A stretch of DNA of 64,000 nucleotides. Origin: SIG589 sp045652465 (GTDB taxonomy: Bacteria; Bacillota; Clostridia; Oscillospirales; Acutalibacteraceae). Position 1 is the first letter of the stretch. Every line of letters starts with the position of its first letter. The translations under genes were made by a program, and so were the position numbers. The notes under the pieces were generated by a model, which was not told the DNA's origin, ran no database searches, and worked only from the letters and a program-made list of their open reading frames with translations. Where the stretch lies: the NCBI GenBank assembly GCA_045652465.1, contig JAZRUI010000003.1, positions 1-64,000 on the forward strand, in the 5' to 3' direction. This document shows positions 7,593 through 15,863 of this stretch, piece after piece.

Positions 7593-8255
7593 CTAACAAA
7601 CAAATTTTATAATACCGCCTGTATGTGCATTCACTTCGGCTGTATATTCTTTGTCTTTGGTTGTGAAATCAAAACAGTATTTCCAACCGAAATAATCCTC
7701 GTCAATGACAAGTCCGATGCTGAGGTGAGTCAGCTGGTTGGCGGTGGTGTTAGCACGTTCAAAAACTTTATTTTTGGCGACTTCTTCTGAAATTAAGTTG
7801 TCAGGTGGTGTAACACCGCTCATTTTGTCCTTTGCATCGGTTAAATAATTATAAAGATAAACAAAATCAATAAGAGTAGAATTAAATGTAAAAAGTCCAT
7901 CTTCAATGGGTGCTACTACCATTGGCGAAAATAGCAGGCAATGGTCGGCGGACACCGAAAGCGGCTTGCCGAGGTTTTCGGTTGTTGCGTTAAAAAGAAT
8001 GGTTTTACCTTCTTCGGTAGTAGTGAACACTAACATCTTTTTACCTTTGTTGTCAGTTTCTACGGATATTTTCTCAATATGCGAATTGTTAAGCCAAATT
8101 TTTGAGTTATCATCGCTGACACGAAACTCAACATTATTAGAAATTTGACCCGTCAAGTTAGACTCTTCATTGATAGGTTTGTCGGTTTTACCATTGCAAC
8201 TTATAAGGGATAAAAACATACATAGACATAACGCTAAAGAAATATATTTTTTCAA
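7593..8255 (-). CDS. PepSY-containing lipoprotein with unknown N-terminal domain
   Basis: About 220 residues. I prefer the TTG start at 8255, since GGGGTG lies 8 bp before it; an in-frame GTG at 8264 overlaps that site. The signal peptide ends in LSLISC. Residues about 30-150 form an unrecognised beta-rich domain. The last 60 residues are PepSY-like (KNKVFERAN ... WKYCFDFTTKDKEYTAEVNAHTGGIIKF) and align with the smaller lipoprotein at 7044-7406. Base composition is visibly more AT-rich than its neighbours, which hints at separate history. It follows rubrerythrin but is separated from it by a terminator hairpin. Confidence 0.75.
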   Translation of the reverse strand: MKKYISLALCLCMFLSLISCNGKTDKPINEESNLTGQISNNVEFRVSDDNSKIWLNNSHIEKISVETDNKGKKMLVFTTTEEGKTILFNATTENLGKPLSVSADHCLLFSPMVVAPIEDGLFTFNSTLIDFVYLYNYLTDAKDKMSGVTPPDNLISEEVAKNKVFERANTTANQLTHLSIGLVIDEDYFGWKYCFDFTTKDKEYTAEVNAHTGGIIKFVC

Positions 8256-8273
8256 TGCTATCACCCCAAAACA

Positions 8274-8306
8274 AAAGATGTGCTACCGTTATGATAGCAC
8301 ATCTTT
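8274..8306 (-). terminator. Intrinsic terminator after rubrerythrin
   Basis: A 12-bp stem (8274-8285 with 8295-8306, AAAGATGTGCTA) is followed on the minus strand by TTTTGTTTT. Confidence 0.85.
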
Positions 8307-8326
8307 GATAGGTTTTCAATCAAATA

Positions 8327-8869
8327 TTACTTAAAATAACGGTTTAAAAGTCCCTCGAATGCCTTACCGTGGCGGGCCTCGTCGCGAGCCATTTCGTGAA
8401 CAGTGTCGTGAATTGCATCAAGGCCTAACTCTTTTGCAAGCTTTGCAAGCTCGAACTTACCGGAGGTTGCGCCGCGCTCGGCATCAACGCGCATTTCGAG
8501 ATTCTTCTTGGTCGAATCGGTTAAAACTTCACCCAAAAGCTCGGCAAACTTTGCAGCATGCTCGGCTTCCTCAAGGGCTGCCTTCTCCCAATAAAGGCCG
8601 ATTTCGGGATAACCCTCGCGATGAGCTACGCGGGACATCGCAAGATACATTCCAACCTCGCTGCACTCGCCGTTGAAGTTTTCGCGAAGACCATCAATGA
8701 TTCTCTGGTCAACGCCCTTTGCAACGCCAACAACATGCTCAGCTGCCCAGCCCTTATCTTCGCTTTGCTCAGCAAACTTGGAAGCAGGAGCATGGCAAAT
8801 GGGGCACTCAGCAGGAGCTGCATCGCCTTCGTGAACATAACCGCATACTAAACATACATACTTTTTCAT
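8327..8869 (-). CDS. Reverse rubrerythrin (rubredoxin domain first)
   Basis: A 180-residue non-haem iron peroxidase that reduces hydrogen peroxide in anaerobes. An N-terminal rubredoxin domain (YVCLVCGYVHEG ... CPICHAP, Cys6, Cys9, Cys22, Cys25) precedes the ferritin-like diiron domain (E..MYLAMSRVAHREG, EEAEHAAKF, DEARHGKAF). This is the order of reverse rubrerythrins rather than classical ones. The ATG at 8869 is chosen over 8884 because GGAGGA is 6 bp upstream. It lies 63 bp downstream of perR with no terminator between, so it is likely in the peroxide-stress unit controlled by PerR. Confidence 0.92.
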   Translation of the reverse strand: MKKYVCLVCGYVHEGDAAPAECPICHAPASKFAEQSEDKGWAAEHVVGVAKGVDQRIIDGLRENFNGECSEVGMYLAMSRVAHREGYPEIGLYWEKAALEEAEHAAKFAELLGEVLTDSTKKNLEMRVDAERGATSGKFELAKLAKELGLDAIHDTVHEMARDEARHGKAFEGLLNRYFK

Positions 8870-8932
8870 TTTGATTTCCTCCATTAAATAAACTGTTTTT
8901 TAGCTTTTATAATTTTTTATTTTTGTAATCCC

Positions 8933-9301
8933 CTAAAGACAAGCTCGGCAAATACCGCCCAAAAGAACGGTTTCGGTATCCACCTCGCAGCCCTCAAGAC
9001 CCTCCATCAGCGATATAAGCTTTTCCATATCGCATTCAAGGTCGGTCACTTTTCCGCATTTCTGACAGAAAAAATGAGGATGCGGAGCAACATTGCCATC
9101 AAAGTGGGCTATGTCCCCCACCGTGAAGGCCTGCGCCTCGCCATCATGGCTCAGCGAATCAAGATTGCGATAGACCGTTCCAAGACTGATATTCGGAATA
9201 ATCTCTCGCGCCTTCGCATAAACCTCGGCTGCTGAAGGATGCGCCTTCGTGCCTTTAAGGATATCATTTATAACTTCTCGTTGTTTTGAATATCTTGCCA
9301 C
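8933..9301 (-). CDS. perR: PerR-type Fur-family repressor
   Basis: A 122-residue Fur-family regulator. GTG at 9301 is preferred (AGGAGG 8 bp upstream) to a longer ORF reaching 9367, whose first codons would cover the promoter. The winged helix is HPSAAEVYAKAREIIPNISLGTVYRNLDSL. The zinc-binding pairs are FCQKCG and ICRACL, with the regulatory-metal region HFDG and HPHFF. Position directly before rubrerythrin supports PerR rather than Fur or Zur. It likely represses its own operon until peroxide oxidises the metal-site histidines. Confidence 0.85.
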   Translation of the reverse strand: MARYSKQREVINDILKGTKAHPSAAEVYAKAREIIPNISLGTVYRNLDSLSHDGEAQAFTVGDIAHFDGNVAPHPHFFCQKCGKVTDLECDMEKLISLMEGLEGCEVDTETVLLGGICRACL

Positions 9302-9328
9302 TGTTTGCGCCTCCTTCGAAGTTAAATA

Positions 9329-9375
9329 GGAATGATTACTATTTATAATATAGCAAACACCCTGCATTTTGTCAA
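9329..9375 (-). promoter_or_regulatory. perR promoter with possible Per box
   Basis: Minus-strand TTGACA (9370-9375) and TATATT (9347-9352) are 17 bp apart. Just downstream, overlapping the -10, the minus strand reads TTATAAATAGTAATCATT, a degenerate match to the TTATAAT-N-ATTATAA Per box; the box is inference. Confidence 0.65.
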
Positions 9376-9402
9376 CACTTTTTTAAATTTTTTTTATGTT
9401 TG

Positions 9403-9431
9403 TTGACAAAATGTCGATTTTCGTAGATAAT
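9403..9431 (+). promoter_or_regulatory. rex promoter
   Basis: TTGACA (9403-9408) and GATAAT (9426-9431), 17-bp spacer, divergent from the perR promoter. Confidence 0.7.
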
Positions 9432-9473
9432 AGGTAGAGTGATATAACATTATATATAAAGGGTAGATTGAAT

Positions 9474-10100
9474 ATGGAGAATACAAAACCTATTTCTCAT
9501 CTTGTTATAAAGCGTCTTCCCCGTTACTACCGCTTCCTCGGCGAACTTATACATGAAGGCATCAAGCGCATTTCCTCGCGCGAGCTTGCCGAAAGAATGG
9601 GGCTAACCGCCAGCCAAATCAGGCAAGACCTTAACTGCTTTGGCGGTTTCGGTCAGCAGGGCTACGGTTATAATGTTGACCAGCTTTATGAAGAGATTGG
9701 ACTTATCTTAGGCCTTCACAAAAAAGAAAAGGCTATACTTATCGGCGTTGGCAATCTCGGTCGCGCCATCGCAAACCATGTTAAATTTGAGCAGCTCGGT
9801 TTTCAACTTATCGGAATTTTCGATAAAAACGAGGCACTCAACGGCGAGATTATTCGCAACATACCCGTTCGCAACACCTCGGTTATGGATGAATTTTGTC
9901 GCGAAAACCTCCCCTCAACCGCCATCCTTTGCATCCCTAAAGATGCGGCGCTCAACATTTCGGAGCAGCTCATAGGACTCGGAGTTAAGGCTTTTTGGAA
10001 TTTCAGCCACGCTGATATTGCAGTTGCCCATCCCTCGGTTTCGGTTGAAAATATGCATTTTGGCGACAGCCTTATGACACTTCGCTACAAACTAAACTAA
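9474..10100 (+). CDS. rex: Redox-sensing transcriptional repressor Rex
   Basis: A 208-residue NADH/NAD+-responsive repressor of fermentation and respiration genes. The N-terminal winged helix (SHLVIKRLPRYYRFL ... SRELAERMGLTASQIRQDLNCFGGFGQQGYGY) is followed by a Rossmann domain with GVGNLGRAI and a C-terminal swapped helix (FGDSLMTLRYKLN). The ATG at 9474 is preferred to TTG at 9468; the Shine-Dalgarno is weak (AAAGGG). It is divergent from perR, so redox and peroxide sensors share one intergenic region. Confidence 0.93.
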   Translation: MENTKPISHLVIKRLPRYYRFLGELIHEGIKRISSRELAERMGLTASQIRQDLNCFGGFGQQGYGYNVDQLYEEIGLILGLHKKEKAILIGVGNLGRAIANHVKFEQLGFQLIGIFDKNEALNGEIIRNIPVRNTSVMDEFCRENLPSTAILCIPKDAALNISEQLIGLGVKAFWNFSHADIAVAHPSVSVENMHFGDSLMTLRYKLN

Positions 10101-10120
10101 ATAATGGTTAAAACAGCATT

Positions 10121-10152
10121 TCACCGCGCATAATATGTGCGGTGATTTTTTT
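10121..10152 (+). terminator. rex terminator overlapping the DUF421 start region
   Basis: An 11-bp stem (10121-10131 with 10135-10145, TCACCGCGCAT) is followed by seven T. Its 3' arm holds the GGTGA that would serve as ribosome site for the next gene. Confidence 0.8.
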
Positions 10153-10828
10153 GATTTCTACTATTTTTCGATGTGCAGTTATGTATATCTTCGTTACCCT
10201 CGCGATAAGGCTTATGGGCAAGCGGCAAATCGGCGATTTGCTGCCTAACGAGCTGGTTGTTACCCTCTTGATTTCCGAAATAGCGGCAATCCCTCTTCAA
10301 GACCGCAACACCCCGCTTATAATGGGCGTTGCGGCTATTTTCACGCTGGTTATTTTAGAAATTATAATCTCGGTTATAACAATGAAAAGCCGCTCGCTCA
10401 GGCAGCTGATGAGCGGCAAGGCGGTTGTTATTATTAAAAACGGCGTTTTGGATGAAAAGGCCATGAAGCGGGTTCGCATAACCGTTTTGGATTTAATCGA
10501 GCTTTTGCGCCAAAGCGGAATTTTCGATATCGGCGAGATTGCCTTTGCGGTTTTAGAGGTTAACGGAAATTTAAGCGTTTTAAAGCGAAGCGGGTTCGAA
10601 AATGTTACAAGGCAGGATATGAATATAAAAGCCGAGCAAAGCCTTCTCCCCTTGCCCGTTATTTGCGATGGAAGAATGCTTCAATCCTCGCTTAAGGAAC
10701 TGCAAATAAGCAAGCAAGAGATAGATGATGAACTCAAAAATCGCGGGCTTAAAACAAGCGATGTTTTCCTCCTAACCGCCGACCGCAACAAAAACCTGCG
10801 AATAGTTGAAAAGGAGAAAAAGATATGA
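10151..10828 (+). CDS. DUF421 membrane protein (YetF/YrbG family)
   Basis: About 225 residues: three N-terminal membrane helices, then the conserved RLMGKRQIGDLLPNELVVTLLISEIAA and a soluble C-terminal alpha/beta domain (VVIIKNGVLDEKAMKRVRITVLDLIELLRQSGIFDIGEIAFAVLE). The start is uncertain. GTG at 10142 lies inside the rex terminator stem; TTG at 10151, six bases after GGTGA, is preferred. It overlaps the DUF4363 gene by 4 bp (ATGA), a pairing common in Clostridia. Function is unknown; spore-related roles are known for some relatives. Confidence 0.8.
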   Translation: MISTIFRCAVMYIFVTLAIRLMGKRQIGDLLPNELVVTLLISEIAAIPLQDRNTPLIMGVAAIFTLVILEIIISVITMKSRSLRQLMSGKAVVIIKNGVLDEKAMKRVRITVLDLIELLRQSGIFDIGEIAFAVLEVNGNLSVLKRSGFENVTRQDMNIKAEQSLLPLPVICDGRMLQSSLKELQISKQEIDDELKNRGLKTSDVFLLTADRNKNLRIVEKEKKI

Positions 10829-11205
10829 GAAGGCTTATTGCCGCAGCGGTTTTAGCGCTGTTGCTTGTTGGAATTATTATAGGCGGAAGGGCGCTGACCG
10901 AAAAAAGCACCAAAACCTTTTCGGAAAAGATTTCGGTTTGCGAGGATGAATATAAAAATGGAAACAAAAAATCCGCCGCTTTAAAAGCGGCGGAAATTAA
11001 GGCGGATTGGGATAAAGCCCATCATTATTTAGTTGCGGTTATCGACCGCAACACGGTTGATAACATAACCATCTCGGTTGGCAAAATCGAAAGCTATGCC
11101 AAACAAGAGGAGGATTCGCTTTTTCTTTGCGAATGCGAAACGCTGAAAACGGTGCTTCATCATATCCTTGAGGATGAACTCCTCTCTATAAGCACTGTTT
11201 TTTAA
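10825..11205 (+). CDS. DUF4363 family protein
   Basis: A 126-residue protein with one N-terminal membrane helix (residues 4-21) and a helical extracytoplasmic part (KKSAALKAAEIKADWDKAHHYLVAVIDRNTVDNI). This matches the DUF4363 proteins that usually sit beside DUF421 genes, and here the two overlap by 4 bp. The stop overlaps that of the convergent cyclophilin by 3 bp with no terminator between. Function is not known. Confidence 0.75.
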   Translation: MRRLIAAAVLALLLVGIIIGGRALTEKSTKTFSEKISVCEDEYKNGNKKSAALKAAEIKADWDKAHHYLVAVIDRNTVDNITISVGKIESYAKQEEDSLFLCECETLKTVLHHILEDELLSISTVF

Positions 11206-11792
11206 ACGCGCTCGATGCTGTTTATTAAAACATCGTTTACGGGCTTGTCGGCTGCGCCAACCTCAACATCGGCAATAGCATCAACAACATCCATTCCTTC
11301 ATAAACGAAGCCAAAAACTGTATGACGGAAGTCGAGCCAAGGGGTTCCGCCCAGCGCTTTATAATCCTCAACCGAATCCTCGGTGAAGCCGCGGCCGATA
11401 AGGTTTTCCATTTGGGGAACCATTTGCTCGGGAACGGTTTTTGCCTGAACGATGAAGAACTGGCTGCCGTTGGTTCCGGGGCCTGCATTTGCCATCGAAA
11501 GCGAGCCGCGAAGATTATGAAGCTCCTCCGAAAATTCATCCTCGAAGGGTCTGCCCCAAATGCTCTCGCCGCCGCAGCCGGTTCCCATGGGGTCGCCGCC
11601 CTGAATCATAAAATCTTTGATAACGCGATGGAATTTAAGACCGTTATAATAGCCGTTTTCGGCATGGGTTAAGAAATTTTCTACCGCCTTGGGAGCCTGC
11701 TCGGGGAACAAGCGGATTTTAATATCGCCCTTGGTTGTGTGCATAACGCAAAGGGTATCGCCATCTTGGGGTAAACGGGTTTGAAAACTCAT
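11202..11792 (-). CDS. Cyclophilin-type peptidyl-prolyl cis-trans isomerase
   Basis: A 196-residue cytoplasmic cyclophilin. It contains FHRVIKDFMIQGGDPMGTG, SLSMANAGPGTNGSQFFIV and HTVFGFVYEGMDVVDAI, so the active-site Arg and the Phe/Gln positions are present. No signal peptide is seen, so it should act on cytosolic proteins. An insertion (residues about 120-150) around MVPQMENLIGRGFTEDSVEDYK is typical of Clostridia versions. AAGGAG precedes the ATG. Confidence 0.92.
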   Translation of the reverse strand: MSFQTRLPQDGDTLCVMHTTKGDIKIRLFPEQAPKAVENFLTHAENGYYNGLKFHRVIKDFMIQGGDPMGTGCGGESIWGRPFEDEFSEELHNLRGSLSMANAGPGTNGSQFFIVQAKTVPEQMVPQMENLIGRGFTEDSVEDYKALGGTPWLDFRHTVFGFVYEGMDVVDAIADVEVGAADKPVNDVLINSIERV

Positions 11793-11828
11793 AAAAAACT
11801 CTCCTTAAACTGTTTTTCTACAGGCAAA

Positions 11829-11857
11829 ATTGTAACATATTTTAGGGTATTATACAA
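11829..11857 (-). promoter_or_regulatory. Cyclophilin promoter
   Basis: Minus-strand TTGTAT (11852-11857) and TACAAT (11829-11834), 17-bp spacer. Confidence 0.55.
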
Positions 11858-11884
11858 GTGCTTGTCGTATTTTATTTTTTATCC

Positions 11885-11913
11885 TTGAAATTATACACAA
11901 TATATGGTATAAT
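11885..11913 (+). promoter_or_regulatory. nrdR promoter
   Basis: TTGAAA (11885-11890) and TATAAT (11908-11913), 17-bp spacer, 28 bp before the ATG. Confidence 0.75.
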
Positions 11914-11940
11914 TATCAAAAATTTACCGGAGGGATTCTT

Positions 11941-12393
11941 ATGAAATGCCCCTTTTGCGGCTTTGAGGAAAGCCGAGTAATCGATTCGCGCCCCACTGAT
12001 GAAGGCGAAAGAATTAGAAGACGCCGCGAGTGCCTTAAGTGCCAAAAGCGTTTTACTACCTATGAAATTATAGAGAGCCTTCCCGTAATTGTTATTAAAA
12101 AGGATAAATCCCGCGAGGTATTTAACCGCGATAAGCTCTTAAACGGTCTTATGCGTGCCTGCGAGAAGCGCCCCGTTTCCATCGATATGCTCGAGCATAT
12201 CATTGATGAAATCGAGGCAACCCTCCAAAATTCGCTCGACCGCGAGGTTACCAGCGAGCGCATTGGCGAGCTTGTTATGGATAAACTTAAGGGCGTTGAT
12301 GAGGTTGCTTATGTTCGTTTTGCCTCGGTTTACCGCCAGTTTAAGGACATTGGAACATTCATGTCTGAGCTTAATAAACTTTTAGAGCAATAA
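11941..12393 (+). CDS. nrdR: Transcriptional repressor NrdR
   Basis: A 150-residue ATP/dATP-sensing repressor of ribonucleotide reductase genes. The N-terminal zinc ribbon (MKCPFCG ... RRRECLKCQKRFTTYE) is followed by an ATP-cone domain (VIKKDKSREVFNRDKLLNGLMRAC ... VDEVAYVRFASVYRQF). Length and motifs are standard. GGAGGG is 6 bp before the ATG. It is a single-gene unit with its own promoter and terminator; no NrdR box or nrd gene is in the window. Confidence 0.95.
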   Translation: MKCPFCGFEESRVIDSRPTDEGERIRRRRECLKCQKRFTTYEIIESLPVIVIKKDKSREVFNRDKLLNGLMRACEKRPVSIDMLEHIIDEIEATLQNSLDREVTSERIGELVMDKLKGVDEVAYVRFASVYRQFKDIGTFMSELNKLLEQ

Positions 12394-12400
12394 TTTTTAA

Positions 12401-12430
12401 AAAAGGGCCGATTTTTCGGTCCTTTTTTTA
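12401..12430 (+). terminator. nrdR terminator
   Basis: GGGCCGA (12405-12411) pairs with TCGGTCC (12416-12422), followed by seven T. Confidence 0.85.
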
Positions 12431-12439
12431 ATTTATATA

Positions 12440-12468
12440 TTGTAATTTCAGTTAAAATTTGCGATAAT
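12440..12468 (+). promoter_or_regulatory. gltX-glnS promoter
   Basis: TTGTAA (12440-12445) and GATAAT (12463-12468), 17-bp spacer. Confidence 0.6.
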
Positions 12469-12500
12469 AGTTTTATGAATATATATTTGAGGTGAAAACT

Positions 12501-14165
12501 TTGAGTGACAACCGCCGCATGGCCGAACTTTTACTTCCCAACATTGATAAAACCCCCGATTACTACGAGGCGCTTTACCCTGCGCGACAGCTGCCGGAAG
12601 GTGCACGCGTTGTTAGAATCGCCCCCAGTCCTACGGGTTATTTGCATATAGGCACCCTCTTTACCGCTATGGTTAACCGCATCACCGCTACCACCACAGG
12701 CGGCATCTTCTTTACCCGCATTGAGGATACCGATAAAAAGCGCGAGGTTGAGGGCGGCATCGCCGATATTATTGAGGGACTTCAAAAATTCGGTCTAACC
12801 ATTGATGAAGGCTTTATCTCGGGCAACGAGGAAAAGGGCGACTATGGCCCCTACAAGCAAAGCCAGCGCGTTGATATTTATAAATGCTATGTTAAGGATT
12901 TAATCCTTCGCGGTTTGGCTTATCCCTGCTTCTGCACCGAAGAGCAGCTCGCCGAAACCCGCACCCGCCAAGAGGCGCTCAAGGTTCGCACCGGATACCA
13001 CGGCGAATGGGCGCGCCATCGCGATATTACCGCCGATGAGGCTGAAAAGCTTATAGCCGAGGGCAAGCCCTTTGTTGTTCGCCTTCGCTCGGGCGGAGAT
13101 GAAAGCCGCCGCATAGTTTTTGATGACGGAATCAAGGGCAAGATTGAGATGCCCGAAAATGATGAGGATTTCGTTTTGCTTAAGTCCGACGGTGTTCCAA
13201 CCTACCATTTCGCACACGCGATTGACGACCACTTAATGCACACGACCCATGTTATCCGCGGCGATGAATGGATTTCATCAACACCCAAGCATATTGAGCT
13301 TTTCCGCATTTTAGGCTTTAAGCCCCCGAAATATGCCCATGTTTCGCCCATTATGAAAACCGATGACGAAACCGGAGCAAAACGCAAAATCTCCAAGCGC
13401 AAGGACCCCGAAGCCGCCGTTAAATACTTTATAGAGCAGGGCTTTGAGGGCGAGAGCGTTATGGAATATCTTATGACCATTGCCGCCAGCGATTTTGAGG
13501 ACTGGCGCCGCGCCAACCCGACCGCGCATTATCGCGACTTTAAGTTTAATCTTAAGCGCATGAGCGTTTCGGGCGCACTCTTTGATGGCAACAAGCTGCT
13601 CGATGTCAGCAAACGCGTTGTCAGCACCATGACCTCGGCCGAGGTTGTTGATGCGTTGCTTGCTTGGTCGAAGGAATATAACCAAGAGTTTTATAAAATC
13701 CTCTCGAGCGATACCGATTATGCGCGCCGCGTTTTCGCTATCGACCGCGATGTTCCCAAGCCCCGCAAGGATATTGCAAAATGGAGCGACACACCCGACT
13801 ATTGCTCCTATTTCTATGATGAAACCTTCAGTCCCTCTTATGAGATGCCTGAAAATATAAGCAATGAGCTTGCCGCAAAGATTTTGCGCGCATATATAGC
13901 CGCCTATGAGCCGACCGAGGACCGCAACGAATGGTTCGCAGGAATTAAGGCTATTTGCCCGCCGCTCGGTCTTGCCGCCGACACCAAGGAATACAAAACA
14001 AATCCCGATGCATTCCTCGCTCACTCGGGCGATGCCTCAACCGTTATCCGCATCGCGGTTACCGGCAGGCGCAACACCCCCGACCTTTGCAGCATTATGA
14101 ATGTTTTGGGCAAGGAGCGCTGCATAGAAAGAATGAGCGCAGCCGCCGAGCAGTTAGAAAAATAA
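12501..14165 (+). CDS. gltX: Glutamyl-tRNA synthetase
   Basis: A class I aminoacyl-tRNA synthetase that charges tRNA-Glu. APSPTGYLHIGT carries the HIGH motif and KRKISKRKDP the KMSKS motif; FTRIEDTDKKREVEGG and CFCTEEQL are further GluRS hallmarks. About 554 residues, longer than the usual 470-490 because of insertions before the C-terminal anticodon-binding part. TTG at 12501 is chosen since GAGGTG lies 6 bp before it; an in-frame GTG at 12492 is part of that site. Only 12 bp separate it from glnS, so the two are cotranscribed. Confidence 0.93.
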   Translation: MSDNRRMAELLLPNIDKTPDYYEALYPARQLPEGARVVRIAPSPTGYLHIGTLFTAMVNRITATTTGGIFFTRIEDTDKKREVEGGIADIIEGLQKFGLTIDEGFISGNEEKGDYGPYKQSQRVDIYKCYVKDLILRGLAYPCFCTEEQLAETRTRQEALKVRTGYHGEWARHRDITADEAEKLIAEGKPFVVRLRSGGDESRRIVFDDGIKGKIEMPENDEDFVLLKSDGVPTYHFAHAIDDHLMHTTHVIRGDEWISSTPKHIELFRILGFKPPKYAHVSPIMKTDDETGAKRKISKRKDPEAAVKYFIEQGFEGESVMEYLMTIAASDFEDWRRANPTAHYRDFKFNLKRMSVSGALFDGNKLLDVSKRVVSTMTSAEVVDALLAWSKEYNQEFYKILSSDTDYARRVFAIDRDVPKPRKDIAKWSDTPDYCSYFYDETFSPSYEMPENISNELAAKILRAYIAAYEPTEDRNEWFAGIKAICPPLGLAADTKEYKTNPDAFLAHSGDASTVIRIAVTGRRNTPDLCSIMNVLGKERCIERMSAAAEQLEK

Positions 14166-14177
14166 GGAGTTTTTTCG

Positions 14178-15851
14178 ATGGAAGAAATTAAAACCAACGA
14201 AGTTGCATCCAATTTTATCTTGGATGCTATTGATACCGACCTTGCGGAAGGCGTTTATGACAAGGTTCAAACCCGTTTCCCGCCCGAACCGAACGGCTAT
14301 TTGCACATTGGCCATGCAAAGGCTATTTGCATCGACTTCGGAACCGCTGAAAAATATGGCGGCAAATGCAACCTCCGCTTGGATGACACCAACCCCACCA
14401 AGGAAGACACCGAATATGTTGATGCCATTATGGAGGACATTAAGTGGCTCGGATTTGAATGGGACAATGTTTATTACGCATCGGACTATTTCGATTATAT
14501 CTATGACTGCGCATTAAAACTTATCGATAAGGGACTTGCCTATGTTGATGAATTATCGGCCGATGAGATTCGCGAATACCGCGGAACCCTCACCGAGGCA
14601 GGCAAGGAAAGCCCCTATCGCAACCGCCCCATCGAGGAAACCCGCGATTTGTTCAGAAGAATGACCGAGGGCGAATTCGAAAACGGCAGCCTCGTTTTGC
14701 GCGCTAAAATCGATATGGCATCGCCCAATATGAATATGCGCGACCCGGTTATCTACCGCGTTATGAAGGCGCACCACCATCGCACAGGCGACAAATGGTG
14801 TGTTTACCCGATGTATGACTTCGCGCATCCCCTTTCGGATGCTCGCGAGGGCGTTACCCATTCGCTTTGCTCGCTTGAATTCGAGAATCATCGCCCGCTT
14901 TACAACTGGTTCTTGGAGGTTTTGGAAATCCCGACTCCTCCGCGCCAGATAGAGTTTGCGCGAATGAACTTAAACTACACCTTAACCAGCAAGCGCAAAT
15001 GCTTAAAGCTGGTTAACGATGGCTTGGTTTCGGGCTGGGATGACCCCCGAATGGCAACCCTTTGCGGTATGCGCCGCCGCGGCTTCCCCGCCGAGGCAGT
15101 TAGAGCCTTCGTTGATAAAATCGGCGTTTCCAAGGCTAACAGCGTTATCGATTATGCGCTGCTTGAATCCTGCGTTCGCGATTACCTCAATGTTGAGGCT
15201 GACCGCGCAATGGCAGTTCTTCGCCCCTTGAAGGTTATTATTGATAACTATCCCGAGGATAAGGTTGAGCTTATTGAGGTTGAAATCAACCCGAACAAGC
15301 CCGAGCTCGGCAAGCGAACCGTTGAGTTCAGCCGCGAGGTTTATATTGAGCAGGATGACTTCTGCTTGAATCCTCCCGGAAAATATTTCCGCCTATGCCC
15401 CGAGCGCGAGGTTCGCCTTAAGAGCGCATACTACCTCAAATATGCTTCCCACGAATGCGACAGCGAGGGCAACATTACCGCAGTTCACTGCACCTATGAC
15501 CCCGAAAGCTTCGGCGGAGAAACCCCCGACGGAAGAAAGGTTAAGGGAACCCTTCATTGGGTTTCGGCTAACCACTGCGCAAGAGCAACCGTTCGCCTTT
15601 ATGACCGTCTTTTCAATGTTTCAAATCCCTCGGATGAAGAGGGCGTTTCGAGCTTTGCGGATAACCTTAACCCCGAATCGTTAACCGTTCTTGAGGGTTG
15701 TGCGCTCGAAAAATGCATGCTTGATGCTAAATGCGGCGACCGCTTCCAGTTTATGCGTCAGGGCTATTTCTGCATCGATGCCGATTCAACACCCGACAAT
15801 ATAATCGTTAACCGCACCGTTGCGCTCAAGGATTCCTTTAAAACAAAATAA
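14178..15851 (+). CDS. glnS: Glutaminyl-tRNA synthetase
   Basis: A 557-residue class I synthetase that charges tRNA-Gln directly. FPPEPNGYLHIGHAKAI contains the HIGH motif with the GlnRS-specific EPNG; LTSKRK is the KMSKS equivalent. FPLSD-like HPLSDAREGVTHSLCSLEFENHRPLYNW and the C-terminal beta-barrel anticodon domain complete it. Its presence means this cell can make Gln-tRNA without the GatCAB amidation route that most Firmicutes rely on. It is in one operon with gltX and the Nif3-like gene. Confidence 0.95.
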   Translation: MEEIKTNEVASNFILDAIDTDLAEGVYDKVQTRFPPEPNGYLHIGHAKAICIDFGTAEKYGGKCNLRLDDTNPTKEDTEYVDAIMEDIKWLGFEWDNVYYASDYFDYIYDCALKLIDKGLAYVDELSADEIREYRGTLTEAGKESPYRNRPIEETRDLFRRMTEGEFENGSLVLRAKIDMASPNMNMRDPVIYRVMKAHHHRTGDKWCVYPMYDFAHPLSDAREGVTHSLCSLEFENHRPLYNWFLEVLEIPTPPRQIEFARMNLNYTLTSKRKCLKLVNDGLVSGWDDPRMATLCGMRRRGFPAEAVRAFVDKIGVSKANSVIDYALLESCVRDYLNVEADRAMAVLRPLKVIIDNYPEDKVELIEVEINPNKPELGKRTVEFSREVYIEQDDFCLNPPGKYFRLCPEREVRLKSAYYLKYASHECDSEGNITAVHCTYDPESFGGETPDGRKVKGTLHWVSANHCARATVRLYDRLFNVSNPSDEEGVSSFADNLNPESLTVLEGCALEKCMLDAKCGDRFQFMRQGYFCIDADSTPDNIIVNRTVALKDSFKTK

Positions 15852-15863
15852 CGAGGTGTTATT

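Noticed and set aside
7455..8385. Duplicated rubrerythrin 3' end as attachment sites of an integrative element
   Set aside because: Direct repeats at both ends fit the idea, but the segment between holds only a lipoprotein gene, has no integrase, and the repeats have diverged codon by codon. A decayed paralogue explains it more simply.
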